The translations under genes were made by a program, and so were the position numbers. Positions 11,713-24,605 of a stretch of 64,000 nt of DNA are shown piece after piece (positions within the stretch are counted from its first letter, which is position 1; every line of letters starts with the position of its first letter). The DNA comes from Gordionus sp. m RMFG-2023 (lineage: Eukaryota > Nematomorpha > Gordioida > Chordodea > Parachordodidae). The DNA is taken from positions 10,207,561 through 10,271,560 of the forward strand of contig NC_088775.1 of assembly GCF_954871325.1 (NCBI RefSeq). The letters run 5' to 3'. The notes under the pieces were generated by a model. It made no database searches and was not told the DNA's origin. It saw only the letters and a list, made by a program, of their open reading frames with translations.

Positions 11713-12403
11713 ATATAGACTATGATTTTAATATTTGTAAATGTCTAAGGGAGCCTAATTCCTGATCTAGCATATTATGCTGTGCAAAATCTGGAAGAAT
11801 AAACATACCAATAATATTAGAAATACATAATTCTCTAAAATATGTGCAGCAATTATTAATATTTATTTCTTAATATACAAATTTTTAAATATTTGATATT
11901 TAATTTTTATAAAATATTACCTTAATAACTTGTAAAAAAAAAGATATTTGTATAAATACTTTTATAAAAAACTCTTGTTATAAAATCATGTAAGTGTTAA
12001 TTAAATATTTTGATATAAACATTTTTAACTTTTTTCATATTTGCTAAATGGCACAATATGTAACAAAAACTGTATTCGTAATGCATCATCTAATTTTTAA
12101 TATTTTATTTCTTATTTTTTTTAATTTGATAAGTTAATTTTCATATAAAATACTTGATAGTTTTAAAAAGATTTTTATATAAATTCCAAATTTATTATTG
12201 CTCAATATTCTATGAATACTGCTCAAATTATTTTTTTTAATAATAAAAATACAGATCATTCTGATAAATATATTGCCTAAAAATTTATAAATATTACTCA
12301 AAAGATAATTTTTTATTAATAAAAATATTGCTCATTTTAATTTATTTAATGCTCAAAAATATCATAACCTAAAAATTATAATACAATCAAAGATATATAG
12401 TAC

Positions 12404-12602
12404 CTTTTTAAAATTAACTGGTTGTGTAAATATATTTGGTACTACATCAGATCTTGGTTGATGATAATTTGGAGATGTTGAATAAAAAGAATCTTTTCAA
12501 AAATGTGCGCTGCAGAGACATGAGTATTTGTTTGGTTTAAAAAATTCTCTTTTAACTGCATGGGTCCACTTGCTTAAAAGGGCTTTATTGTTAATTGTAA
12601 AC
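12404..12602 (-). pseudogene. Broken THAP exon paralogous to 10526-10724
   Basis: This minus-strand exon is 199 bases long, the same as exon 2 of the THAP gene downstream, and has the same borders: acceptor ATCTAG/G and donor AAG/GTACT. The translation keeps the conserved Trp (SKWTHAVKR), the LCSAH zinc-ligand pair and a closing VVPNIF box, but has an in-frame TGA at 12497-12499 directly after the HF of the finger. I found no matching first exon upstream. It looks like a partial tandem duplicate that has lost function. Skipping this exon would be the only way it could sit in a working transcript. Confidence 0.65.
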
Positions 12603-13236
12603 CTAGATAATTTTTCAAAAAATAATCATCTTCATTAAAGCTACATCCTATTCTATATAATAACATTATCAGGAATAAAGATAATAGAAAAAAGAAGATA
12701 GAGCTATTAAAATTATGTCTGTAAATTAAAAAATAGTAAGATAAAATATGCAAACTTACACATATATTGTTATGAATTACTTGTGAAAAGATACATGCTT
12801 ATATCTTGAAAGTCTATTGCTATAAAAATTTGCTAAAAAAAGACATTAGCCTAAAAAAGAGTTATTTTATTAGATAAATAATGATAATACCTTGGAATTA
12901 TTTTAAATATTTATTATTCTCAAAAAATATCTAAATAAAAAAAAAAATTAAACATATGATAGAAAGAAATTGGTGATTTCAAGATGGCGTCCGAATGAAT
13001 GATATAAATATATTATCCAATTAGGCGTTGTTGAACAATTGATGTAAATATATCAATGTTGTTAATATAAGTTTATGAGATTTCAAAAGAGTTAAAAGAA
13101 ATATTATAAGTTAATAACTTTAATTAAATTTATTGCTATTAAATTAATTGGATAAATTTGTTCTCTTATGAAGGCCCGAATACCAAACATCCGGAGCCTG
13201 TTAATTTATAATTAGATGATGGCCTAAGGCAACCAG
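12603..13236. other. Intergenic sequence
   Basis: No gene or clear repeat seen. Confidence 0.4.
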
Positions 13237-14180
13237 CAGTGGCGTCATTGGGGGAGACACGCAGGGGCTCAAGTCCCTCCCCCGAAGCAAAAAAATCTTT
13301 TTAATGGCTCCTTAATATCCCCTTGAAGTAAAAATAAATGTTTTTGATTGCCCCCTGAACGATTTCTTTTTTAATTCTATTAAGTAATATATAGACTTAA
13401 TTTTATTATTTAAAAATTAATAAGACTATCTAAATTTTTATTAAATAAAATACTATTTTAATTATTAATAAATATAAATTATATTGCTTGCAATCAAATT
13501 CTTTGTTAAAAATAGAATACTAAATATCAATTTAGCATTACCATTTGTAGCTTAATTGACTTCTTTTATATTATTATATAACCCTATTTAATTAAATATA
13601 ATTATTTAATAATTGAAAATTAACAAATTTAATATTGTAATTAGCCGATTTCAAAATCACTAATCAACTATATTATTCATTTTTAAATTTAATTACCATG
13701 CCTCTTCTTAAAAATATTTTCAAGGTGCAAATAAGTATAAGAGATTTCTTTATAAAAAGTAGTAGACATATAGTTTATAATCCTCTATTATATAATGGTT
13801 GTAAAATATTAGGTAAAATGCTACTTTTACAGACGTATTTGACAGTTATATAATATATTACAGTAAATATTTAACTAAATTTTACTAATAAATGCTTTTG
13901 ATAATAAATATAAGTAACAATTTGCATTCAATTCTTTAACTCCATTTAGTTAAAATTATTATTAAAATATAAACATCTTATTATTCATCCCACAATAGAT
14001 GTAATAAATTAGATATCTTTTCTTCTCTTTTTTTACGTGTTTTTATGAAAGCTATTTTTTTCTTATTTGAAAAACAGTTTTGAGTTAAATTTTTAATACG
14101 AGTATATTTTTTTATATTATTATAAGCTACTATTATTTGAGATATAATATACCAAATAAAGATGTTGCGACAGTAATATA
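13237..14180 (-). mobile_element. hAT-like element A, left part
   Basis: It begins CAGTGGCGTCATTGGGGG and is clearly homologous, over about 900 bases, to element B (14181-16209), which interrupts it. Element A resumes at 16210 with sequence matching B near 15160-15300. Its own right end could not be found. It has no open frame of note. Confidence 0.6.
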
Positions 14181-16209
14181 CAGTGGCATTGCTAGGTAGC
14201 GCAGGGGCTCTAGCCCCCTGAAAAATTTGAATAGCCCTCTGAAGCAAAATTTTTTTTTAATTACTCTTTTATATCACCTTATAGTTGAACTAAAAATAAA
14301 TTTTTTTAATTGCTCCCTGAACAATTTCTTTTATTCTATTGAGTAATATATAGATTTAATTTTATTATTCAAAAATTAATAAGACTTTCTAAATTTTTAT
14401 TAAATGAATACTATTTTAATTATTAGATTCGATTAATACATATAAATTATATTTTCACTATGTCAGCTTGCGATCAAATTCTGTTAAAAATATATCAATA
14501 TCACTCACTAAATATTTATTTAGCATTAACAGTTGAATCTTAATTGACTTTTATTATTTAAATTATTATATAACCCTAATTAAATTAATATAATCAATTA
14601 TTAATTGAAAATTAACAAATTTAATTGTAATTAGCCGAGTATAACATCACTCAACAATATTATAGATTTTTTAATTTAATTATCATGTCACTTTCTAAAT
14701 TTTCAAGGTCCAAATCCAAATAAGTATAAGAGATTTATTTATAAAAATTAAGTAGACATATATTTTATAATCCTCTATATATAAAATTATTTATAAAATA
14801 TTAGGTAAAATGCCACTTTGCAGACGTATTTGACAGTTATATAATATATTATATTACAGTTAATATTTTTAAAATTTTACTAATCAATGCTTTTGATAAT
14901 AAATATAAGTAACAATTTGCATTCAATTCGTTAACTCCATTTATTTAAAATTATTATTAAAATATAAACATCTTATTATTCATCCCACAATGGTGTAACA
15001 AATTAGATATCTTTTCTTCTCTTTTTTTTACGTTTAAGAAAGCTATTTTTTCCCTCTTTGAAAAACAGTTTTGAGTTTAATTTTTAATACGAATATATTT
15101 TTGATATTATTACAAACTACTATTATTTTAAGATATAATATACCAACTAGAGATGGTGCGACAATAATATATAAAATTTTAATTGCTTTCATGATATCAC
15201 TCTGGTTCTTATTTTATAGTTACAAAATGTTTCATTTCTAATAAGTCATCCTTGCCGTGTAAATAACTCAAGGCTTCAATATATTTGTATAATTTCTTCT
15301 AAAGATTTTTAGTGATTTTGCTTCATCAATTCTAACATAATAAATTCTGATATGGGATACCATCGTGAGTGTCATGGTTATCACTGTAAATTAACCAGCA
15401 TCTATTATTTGTGTGGCTATGTTATTTAAGATTATTACTAAAGCTGCTGAGAGCATATGATTGCATTTTCGATATGCAATAATGGCCAACTGTGTAATCG
15501 TTTATATAACATTAAAAATGGAAGATAATCTTTTAGAAATTTAATACTCACAATAATTTTCTCGATTACTTATCTAGCTTCCATCGTGTCATCTAATAGG
15601 AAGCTCTACTATATTTTATGATTTGGATTGGTCGTTTATATTATCTTCTTCAAGAATTGTTTATTTGGTAAGGCCTATAAATTTTTTCTTATTAGTCCAT
15701 TCTATAAAACATTGTCTAAAATGGTAACAGAGAGTTATGTTAGTTTCATAACCTTCTGTCAATGTAAGTTGCTAAGAATTATATAGTGTGGTTTTTAAAA
15801 ACCATTATCAATTGAGGCATTATGAATTAATTAATTTTTTTTTATCACTTGTAATAATTTAGACGCCAAATTTTTTTATATCAACCATCGAAAATATTTT
15901 ATACTGTAATAAATAGATTTTGTATTAAAAAACATTATTTTTAGATATGTCTTGTATTGTTTTAATTATTTATATGTTAGTTTATTTTGCATGTAAAATA
16001 TAAAAAATGACAGAATATGAAATTCAGAATAATTGTTTAGAGTTAGCAAATTTAAAAAAGTATAATATATTAATATACAACCCGGCCGAAGCCGGGTAAA
16101 AGCGGGCCGAAGCCCCGCAAATTGAGGGTATGGGGCAAACCCCCCCCCCCCCCCCAATAAAATTTTTTAGTTGAGCCCCCTGAGATTGTAAAGGCTAGCG
16201 AAACCTCTG
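14181..16209 (-). mobile_element. hAT-like element B, inserted into its relative A
   Basis: The ends are CAGTGGCATTGCTAGGTAGC and, inverted, CAGAGGTTTCGCTAGCC. The flanking octamers are GTAATATA and ATAATATA, which fit an 8-bp duplication with one change. The uninterrupted ancestral joint is preserved inside B itself near 15155, supporting insertion of B into A. The interior shows no intact transposase. Near the right end are two GC-rich hairpins (16080-16118) and a run of 16 Cs (16140-16155). Confidence 0.65.
16080..16118 (-). other. Twin TTCG-loop hairpins
   Basis: On the minus strand ACCCGGC-TTCG-GCCGGGT forms a perfect 7-bp stem closing a TTCG loop (16097-16080). A second hairpin, GCGGGGC-TTCG-GCCCGC (16118-16102), lies four bases away and differs only by a bulged base. 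C(UUCG)G is an exceptionally stable RNA tetraloop. The pair stands out sharply in AT-rich surroundings, inside element B. Role unknown. Confidence 0.6.
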
Positions 16210-16390
16210 ATAATATATAAAAAATTGTTTTCATCATATCACTCTGGTTCTTATTTCTTATTTTATAGTTACAAAATGTTTCATTTCTAATATGGCATCC
16301 TTGCCGTATAAATAACTTAAGGCTTCATTATATTTGCATAATTTCTTTTAAAAAATTTTACTGTTTTTAAAGACTTTTTTCTTATCTGAA
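16210..16390 (-). mobile_element. hAT-like element A, continuation
   Basis: About 180 bases match element B near 15160-15310 (shared TTACAAAATGTTTCATTTCT). They continue element A beyond the B insertion. Confidence 0.5.
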
Positions 16391-17203
16391 CCCTTGCTTG
16401 CCAAGTGTTGATTGTTAATATTATACAATCCACCTATTAAATAGTACTACTTCCGAATTCAAATTTATTAGCTATCTATTAAATTAACACAATCAACAGA
16501 GTTAGATGGAATTAGTGTGTTGTAATCTAGATGGAGGGCGATGGAGATTCTAAATTACTCTGCTGAGAGGAGCAACCCAAGGTTGCAGTTAATTACCTCT
16601 CTAGCCTTTCATATCATGAAGCAGATGTTACAAAAAGAAATTCCCAAAAAGATTCTTATTGTTATGCCATACATTTCCTCTATAATATTGACGTTTACAT
16701 ATTTTTAAAAAATTATGTATATATCGTTAGCCCTGTTAGGATGGATTTTTTAAAACGATCTGATTGAGATTTTAACCAAAATATTATACAAGCCTATTGA
16801 TTTTACTCATAGATGTCAGAAAGATTTGAAATTCTATTTACCATTGAGGCTTACATAATACTATTATGTCAAAAATCTTAATCGTGTCGCTTTTAAAATA
16901 TATACCCGATCGGACTTTTAACAGCTTTATCGCAGGAGCTTAGAAAATTAAGCGTTATAACTTATTGGACAGAGTATTTTATAAATATTTTAGACTTAGA
17001 TCATTTATAGATCGCGATTTTTTATTTGAAAGGCTAATTTTGCCATGATATCTCTTATTTAAACAGTAACTATCTCGCCAATTATAAATACTTTAGCCAT
17101 TAATTTGTATTTTTTTGAAATTTATATGGAAAATCTAAGTGTCAAATTGCGTAATCATTCAATAAGGGTATTGTTTTGTTAAATCACTTAATATATTAAA
17201 AAT
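16391..17203. other. Intergenic sequence with a very degenerate palindromic element
   Basis: Around 16731-16930 the order of a palindromic miniature element can be followed (a GATGG...CTAGATGTCAG...CATTGAGG pattern between two diverged arms), but the ends are lost. Otherwise nothing is seen. Confidence 0.35.
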
Positions 17204-19019
17204 TGTTGTGATATTCAAATGATTTAAAGAAAGATGAATAAAAAAGAATGATTATTCAAATTAAAGAAAGTTCAAGATTTTTTTCAGTTTGTTTGTAAAA
17301 CATTATGTAAATGAATATTATAGAAAAGTATATATATTCGAGGATATTTGTATAATGATTGATCATGATTTTACCAACTTAATTATAATTTTTAATTTTA
17401 ATTTTTTATTATTTTAATTTTTTTTTAATTAATTTAGTTTGATTATATTTTTAACTTATTATTTAATAAAGAGTTAGTATCATTTTAGTTCTAACTTTTC
17501 TGATTTGACGAATATTATAGAAAAATATATATAATCGAGGATATTAGTCTGATTTAGTATCATTTTAGTTCTAACGAGGATATTAGTCTGATTTAGTATC
17601 ATTCTAACCTTTCTTATTTGACAACGATTATAATCTTCCAATTCTTATTCTAATTTTTCAAAATGTTACAATGATGTTGGAGATTGGAGGCGACAGGGCA
17701 ATTTCAACAATTCAGTCTAATTAACTCTGAAAAGAAATTCTAAATAAAGGGGGAAGGGGATGTATGAAATGACGATTGACTAAGACAAAGAATGAGAGCA
17801 ATAAAACAATGGTATCAATATTAATGGTCGTATTTCGGAAAAGAATATAATTAGTCGTTTAATTAAAAGGAATTCGTCACAAGAGATCGTTATACGTACA
17901 AGTGATCGATGTAGCTAAAAGAAATTCGTTATAAATTTTTATTAAAGATATACGGTTGACTGTTATTTAAGTTGATAATATTTAGCAAAATATCAGGTTG
18001 TTGATTAACCAAAAAATCTTCCTAAAAAGAAACACCTTTTCGTCATTAGAAAATTTATGCCGCAATCGAGCTCAATTAGAGATCGGATTTTTATCTTGGA
18101 TCAAAAGATACAAGAAATCATTCTCGTATAAGAGATCTTAAGGCAAAGTGGATATATTGACAAGCGACTAGGGAGAACAAAGGGTCAAGACCAGGATGCT
18201 ATCGTTAATCGTTGATAAATTATAGCCAATTGCTTATCAAAACTTTGCTTATCAAAACTTTAGTATAGGATAAACAATCGATGATCTTAGAAACAAGAAG
18301 TCGTGGAAACAATCGTTAAGCGCAGATCAAGCATAGCCTATCGTGGATCGAGATAAAGCACTTATCATTAGTTACAAGAGAAGGACGTTAGAAACAAGCA
18401 AAGGATTAAAATAATCATTGACTAGTAATCGTGAATCGTTTAAAAGCATGCAATCAATTCCAGACGAAGGCAAGAAACAGAATCTACCGGAAGAAGTAAT
18501 TGAATACATGCGACTATTGGTCTTTCGCAGAATGTGGGGTCTAATCTAATATAAGTGGAAAGGTGTTGTGATATTCAAAAGATTTAAAGAAAGATGAATA
18601 AAAAATAATGATTATTCAAATTAAAGAAAGTTCAAGATTTTTTTCAGTTTGTTTGTAAAACATTATGTAAATGAATATTATAGAAAAGTATATATATTCG
18701 AGGATATTTGTATAATGATTGATCATGATTTTACGAACTTAATTATAATTTTTTATTATTTTAATTTTTTTTTAATTAATTTAGTTTGATTATATTTTTA
18801 ACTTATTTAATAAAGAGTTAGTATCATTTTAGTTCTAACTTTTCTGATTTGACGAATATTATAGAAAAATATATATAATCGAGGATATTAGTCTGATTTA
18901 GTATCATTTTAGTTCTAACGAGGATATTAGTCTGATTTAGTATCATTTTATTCTAACCTTTCTTATTTGACAACGATTATAATCTTCCAATTCTTATTCT
19001 AATTTTTCAAAATGTTACA
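17204..19019. mobile_element. Short non-coding LTR-type element, both LTRs present
   Basis: Direct repeats at 17204-17670 and 18564-19019 start TGTTGTGATATTC and end TGTTACA. They are nearly identical, which suggests a young insertion. The flanks carry the same 5 bases, AAAAT, on both sides. A purine tract (AAGTGGAAAGG) precedes the right LTR. The internal ~890 bases hold no coding region, so this is a non-autonomous, TRIM-like element that looks whole for its kind and depends on proteins made elsewhere. Family not determined. Confidence 0.8.
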
Positions 19020-19584
19020 AAAATAATTGTTTAAATTTATAGGATAGGTAATTTATGTATTTTGGAATACATCTCCTGAAAAATCAGATTTGAAAAAAAG
19101 ATATAATTAATTACGGTTGGCAAATAGCACAAGTTTAGTTTATAGCGTATTTTTTAAGCTACGTGAAGTTGACCGAACGATGAATCATATGTCATTTTTT
19201 AGTGCTTTGTTAGTGCTTATTAGTGTTACAATCCGTATAGCAGCCGATTTTAAGGAAAAAAAGTGATAAGCAAAAATAAAAATTTGTGCCAACTTCACGC
19301 TTAAATTTTGATTGAAAGCACTAACAATGAAACTTATATCATTTTTAGTGCTTAGTTAGTAGAGATTAGTGCTTCAATCACTTTTGTAGCCGAATTTAAG
19401 AATAAAAAGTTATCGGCGAAAAAAACAAAAATAAACAAATATTGGCGACATGCCAAAAAAAACTAGAGTAGTACTAAACATCCGGTTTTCGCCATTATTT
19501 AGTGCTTAATTAATATATTTAAATTCAGTTATTAATTTGGTTAACCGTCATATGGAAAAAAAGTTATTAGCTAAATAAAAATCA

Positions 19585-19592
19585 TGACGTCA
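19585..19592. promoter_or_regulatory. Perfect CRE octamer in a foldback unit
   Basis: TGACGTCA, the palindromic CREB/ATF site, within the foldback subrepeat. The next unit has the same octamer at 19890-19897, exactly 305 bases away. Binding is inferred from sequence only. Confidence 0.4.
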
Positions 19593-19889
19593 CGATTTAG
19601 GCTTGAAGTTTGCCGAACTTTTGGAAGCACTAACGATGAAACTTATATCATTCTTTAGTGCTTAGTTAGTAGAGGTTAGTGCTTCAATCACTTTGTAACC
19701 GAATTTAAGAATAAAAAGTTAATGGCGAAAAAACAAAAATAAACAAATATTGGCGACGTGCCAATTCAAAAACTAAAGTAGTACTAAACATCCGGTTTTC
19801 GACTATAGTGCTTAATTAATATATTTAAATTCCGTTATTAATTTGGTTAACCGCCAATGGAAAAAAAGTTATTAGCTAAATAGAAATTA

Positions 19890-19897
19890 TGACGTCA
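19890..19897. promoter_or_regulatory. Perfect CRE octamer, second unit
   Basis: Same TGACGTCA as at 19585-19592, one subrepeat further on. Confidence 0.4.
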
Positions 19898-21082
19898 CGA
19901 TTTTGGCCTGAAGTTGGCCGAACTTTTGGAAGCACTAACGATGATACTTATATCATTCTTTAGTGCTTCGTTAGTAGAGGTTAGTGCTTCAATCACTTTT
20001 GTAGCCGAATTTAAGAATAAAAAGTTATTTGCAAAAAAAACAATTTGAATTCCGTAATTAATTTGGTTAACCGTCGTATGAAATAATCGTAATGCGCTAA
20101 AGAAATATTTATTGGTCAAATTTTGGCCAGAAAATTATGAAAGCACTAACGATGAATATCATATCCTTATTTAGGGCTCCCTTAGTAGAGGTTAGTGCTT
20201 CAATTATTTTTGTAGCCGAATTTAAGAATAAAAAGTTATTGGCGATAAAAAACAAAAATAAACAAATAATGGCGACGTGCCAAAACAAAAATTAGTGGTT
20301 AACATCCGGTTTCGCCATTATTTAGAGCTCAATTAGTAAATTTGAATTCCGTAATTAATTTGGTTAACCGTCATATGAAAAAATCGTAATGCGCTAAAGA
20401 AATGTTTAGAAGTCAAATTTTGGCCAGAAAATTATGAAAGCACTAACGATGAAATTTATATCCTTCTTTAGGGCTTCCTTAGTAGAGGTTAGTGCTTCAA
20501 TTACTTTTGTAGCCGAATTTAAGAATAAAAAGTTATTTGCGAAAAAAACAAAAATACAAATAATGGCGACGTGCCAAAACAAAAACTATAGTAGTACTAA
20601 ACATCCGGTTTTCGCCATTATTTAGTGCTCAATTAGTAAATTTGAATTCCGTAATTAATTTGGTTAACCGTCTTTATAAAAAATTATAATACGCTAAAGA
20701 TTATGAAAATATATAAAATTATAAAATATGTAATTGATTTATTAATCACATGTGAGAAATTCTGTGGTTAATTTTTTATATTACTCAAAATTTTTTTGAT
20801 TACTTGTAAATTTTTATAGTATGTAAATGTGAAACATTCTTATATAGTTAAATAACTTTCCATAATTATTGTAAAAAACATTTTGATATAATTTTTTAAA
20901 AAAAAATTTTAATAATAAAACTTTAATAAAGACGAACGTCAAATTTATATGGAGAATATAATTTTTTAATGTTTTGGTCTAAAATTTTCTTAGGCGTCTA
21001 GAAAGGTGTCAGAAAATTTGTAGGGTCGATATGGCAGTAATTTATCGAATCAGGGTAACTCTCAGAATTCCTGCATAAGTAT

Positions 21083-21495
21083 TAGTGATCTGCATCGGGC
21101 CTAATTTTTCAAGCCGGGCCCGATCAGAATTTTTTTTAAAAAAAGTTTTGCCTGCCCGACACGAACCATAAATTTTTTTTAAAAAATTTACCAACCCGGC
21201 CCGGTCATACCCGAATTTATTTAAATATAGAAAATAATTTTTAAAATTACTCAAAATAAAAGACATATGTTATATGTTGTCTAGTTTCTATAAATAAAAT
21301 AAAATATTTTTATTTTACATAAAAAATTCATTATATAATTTAGATATATTTAAAAAAATTTCTAAGCCCGACCTTAACCGGCCCTAATTTTTAAAAAGAT
21401 ATTAGGGAACCGGCCCGAACCCGATTTATTTAAAAAAAATTAGGCCTGAGCACTGTTCGACGGGTACTGGCCGAGCCTACTTTTGCAAATCTCTA
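21083..21495. mobile_element. hAT-type miniature element, copy 3
   Basis: The ends are TAGTGATCTGCATCGGGCC and, inverted, TAGAGATTTGCAAAAGTAGG. An exact 8-bp duplication ATAAGTAT flanks both sides. The interior has CCCGGCCCGGTC-type blocks spaced by A/T runs. It inserted into the spacer of the foldback element, so it is younger than that element. Confidence 0.85.
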
Positions 21496-22892
21496 ATAAG
21501 TATATTCATAATAATGTGATCTTAATATAAATAAAATTTATGATAGAAATATATATATATGCATAATTTTTTCGAATAAAATAAAACTATGTAAAAAGAA
21601 CAATTTAAATTAAGAATAAAAAATTTCTGAGAATGTTTTTAACCATATCATTCAATGACACCTCAGAATAATAGATGCTGGAGAAAAAATGTAGTTGTTA
21701 CAATAAAATAATAAAAATTATATAATTATTACACAAGAATGGGGTTCAATGGAACCATTTAGGCAGTAGTGGAAATAATATTTTGTGACTTGGTTATAGC
21801 TATTCATGTATTTTGGGAACCTTAATATATATAAGGTTCTGAAACATTATATTACTCTAATATGGCAGATGATCTTCGGAAACAATTGATAGGCTAAGTG
21901 CAAAAAGAGAATATGCATTTTTTAATTACTTGGGGTTTTGAATCAAACTAATTAGGGTTTAAATTTTACAAAATAAGTACTAAATAAGTTTGTCGCTGAT
22001 ATATTTTTTGTTTATTTTGTTAATAACTTTTTTATTTTAAATTAGGCTATTAAACTGATAGAAGCTCTAACCTCTACTAAGGAAGCTCTAAAGAAGGAAA
22101 ATTTAATCGTTAGTGCTTTAATAATTTTCTGGCCATAATTTGACCTTTAAACATTTCTTTAGCTTATTACAATTTTTTATAAAGACGGTTAAACAAATTA
22201 TACGGAATTCAAATTTACTAATTGAGCACTAAATAATGGCGAAAACCGGATGTTTAGTACTACTATAGTTTTTGTTTTGGTACGTCGCCATTATTTGTTT
22301 ATTTTTGTTTTTTTCGCAAATAACTTTTTATTCTTAAATTCGGCTACAAAAGTAATTGAAGCACTAACCTTTACTAAGGAAGCCCTAAAGAAGGATATAA
22401 ATTTCATCGTTAGTGCTTTCATAATTTTCTGGCCAAAATTTGACCTCTAAATATTTCTTTAGCGCATTACGATTTTTTCATACGACGGTTAACCAAATCA
22501 AATTTACTAATTGAGCTCTAAATAATGGCGAAACCGGATGTTAACTACTACTATAATTTTTGTTTTAGCACGTCGCCATTATTTTTTTATTTTTATTTTT
22601 TTTCGCCAATAACTTTTTATTCTTAAATTCGGTTACAAAAGTGATTGAAGCACTAACCTCTACTAACTAAGCACTAAAGAATGATATTTCATCGTTAGTG
22701 CTTTCAATCAACTTTTAAGCGTGAAGTTGGCACAAATTTTTATTTTTGCTTATAACTTTTTTTCCTTAAATTCGGCTACTATACGGATTGTAGCACTAAT
22801 AAGCACTAACGAAGCACTTAAAAATGACATAGGATTCATCGTTTATGCTTCCAAATGTTCGGCCAACTTCACGGAGCTTATTTTTTATAATA

Positions 22893-24551
22893 TCAAACTT
22901 TTTAAAATTATATTTTCTTTTTGGGAACACAATTGTTAGATCCATAATTATTTATACCATTTTTAATTTTAAGCTTTTCAATTTAATTTTATTTTAATAT
23001 AGTTGACATTATTTTATGAAATTTTTTTAAAATATAAGCAACCCTGCATTCAATAGAGTTAATATTATTTTCTTTTGTCCAATAATATTAGCTTCGGTTT
23101 ACACTACTTTTTTAGTTCGATTTTATCTTAACTACTAGGTATAGACTGATTTGATTAATAACTTATCAAATTTATTTTATTAGTAAATTATTTAAAAATA
23201 ATGATTTTATTTAACTGCTATACTGACAGTTTTATATTGAACAATATATTAATTATTTATAATGATATAAAAAATATATATTGATTATTTAGAATAAATA
23301 GAAGATAAATAAATGATAGTCTATTAAAACTTGTAAGGATTTATGAATAAAAAAAGCATGTAAAATAGAGTGCGAAACATGTGTCAACTTGAATTTAGAA
23401 TTATCATAAAAGAAAATTATTACACAAAAGACAAAATAAAATATAGGTATATATATATATATACAATAACGGGTAAAATATTAAAACTATGTGCGCAAAT
23501 CCTTTAAATAGGCTTAATCAAATGATAAAGGAGGGAGAGGGGGGGGCAAACATAAAGAAATTGTTCATTAGCAAATTTTATCAAGTTTTCTGAAATATCA
23601 TTTCAAAATATTAAAAATTATCCCCTTTTTAACCCCCTCCCCTCCCTCCTTTGCCATTTATTAAAACGTGTATACAGAAAAAAAACATTTTAAAAAGATG
23701 TGGAAAACTAAAAATTATTTTTAAAAAACGGTCAAAGACCTTTAAAAAGCTAACCTAAAGCACTCCAATATATTTTATGAGAGAAAAAGTTCCGCCAAAG
23801 TTTATCCCCTCCTTAAAAAATTCTTGGCTAAGCCTATGCAGAGTTTTAAGTCCTATACCTTACAAATTGAATTTTTTTTTATAATATATAAACAATTTTG
23901 GTTAAAATTGAATTTTATAAAAATAGAATGGTAAGAAATAAAATATTTATAAACATTTTTGGCTAACATAATTTCATATATATATTTTTAAAAAAGACCG
24001 ATAAAGAAAAAGATGAAAATTATTTTTTCAACATTAGTATTATCTTATCACTTCTTTTGTCACTTATAATAGCATTTCTACGTGATGTCGATCTACCACT
24101 TTCACTAAGTGAAAACTGGTGGAATCCTAAAAGATTATTATTTGCTAGGTAATTTCCGCACCAGGTATATCCAAATTTTCTGAGCAAAGCCTAAAGAATA
24201 ACAATAATAACTTTTATATTATATAAATCAATTTTTTTTTTTAAACTCTAGATTGCCAAAAAATTGATCTTCGGACAATTAATCTCATGGTAGATAACTC
24301 TCAAAAAATTTCTAGGAAAATTGACCTGCAGAAAGATTCATATTCTGAAAATTGGCCTAAAATTTTGCTCAATAAAAAAATCACCCTCCTCCCTTTTATA
24401 TAATTACAAATAATTTTTCCCTAAATATTTTAAAAAAAAACTCCTATTTGAATTTTATTAAGTTAAGAAAAGAAGGAAAAATTATGAAACCAAAGTGATA
24501 AATTCATTTTATATTTTTGGTCATTATAAAAATACAACTTGCATTTATATT
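22893..24551. other. Intergenic sequence
   Basis: No gene is seen. There are simple G-rich and C-rich pieces near 23530 and 23640. Confidence 0.4.
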
Positions 24552-24605
24552 AGTGTTGTTAAACGGCTCAATTTTACGATTTTTAAAAACGGCTCAAATT
24601 AAACA
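24552..24605. mobile_element. Fragment of the palindromic miniature element
   Basis: AGTGTTGTTAAACGGCTCAA followed by one partial arm; the rest of the element is missing. Confidence 0.55.

Larger units (their letters stand above)
19146..22892. mobile_element. Foldback element with subrepeat-built inverted arms
   Basis: The left arm (about 19146-20705) consists of five to six tandem units of mostly 296-307 bases, one shortened to about 209. Each is marked by GCACTAACGATGA and by ACATCCGGTTTTCGCC. The right arm (about 22018-22892) carries about three units in inverse orientation. The outermost sequences match as inverted repeats (TTAAGCTACGTGAAGTTG at left; AAGCTCCGTGAAGTTGG inverted at right). 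Short open frames here are artefacts of the repeats. The central spacer contains a hAT-type miniature element (21083-21495). Architecture resembles FB-type foldback transposons; no transposase is visible. Confidence 0.75.

Noticed and set aside
15966-16157. Minus-strand frame starting with poly-Gly
   Set aside because: It is produced by the poly-C run and GC hairpins of element B.
20434-20625. Open frame within the foldback arm
   Set aside because: The same peptide recurs from unit to unit and from the opposite arm, so it follows from the subrepeats rather than from coding selection.
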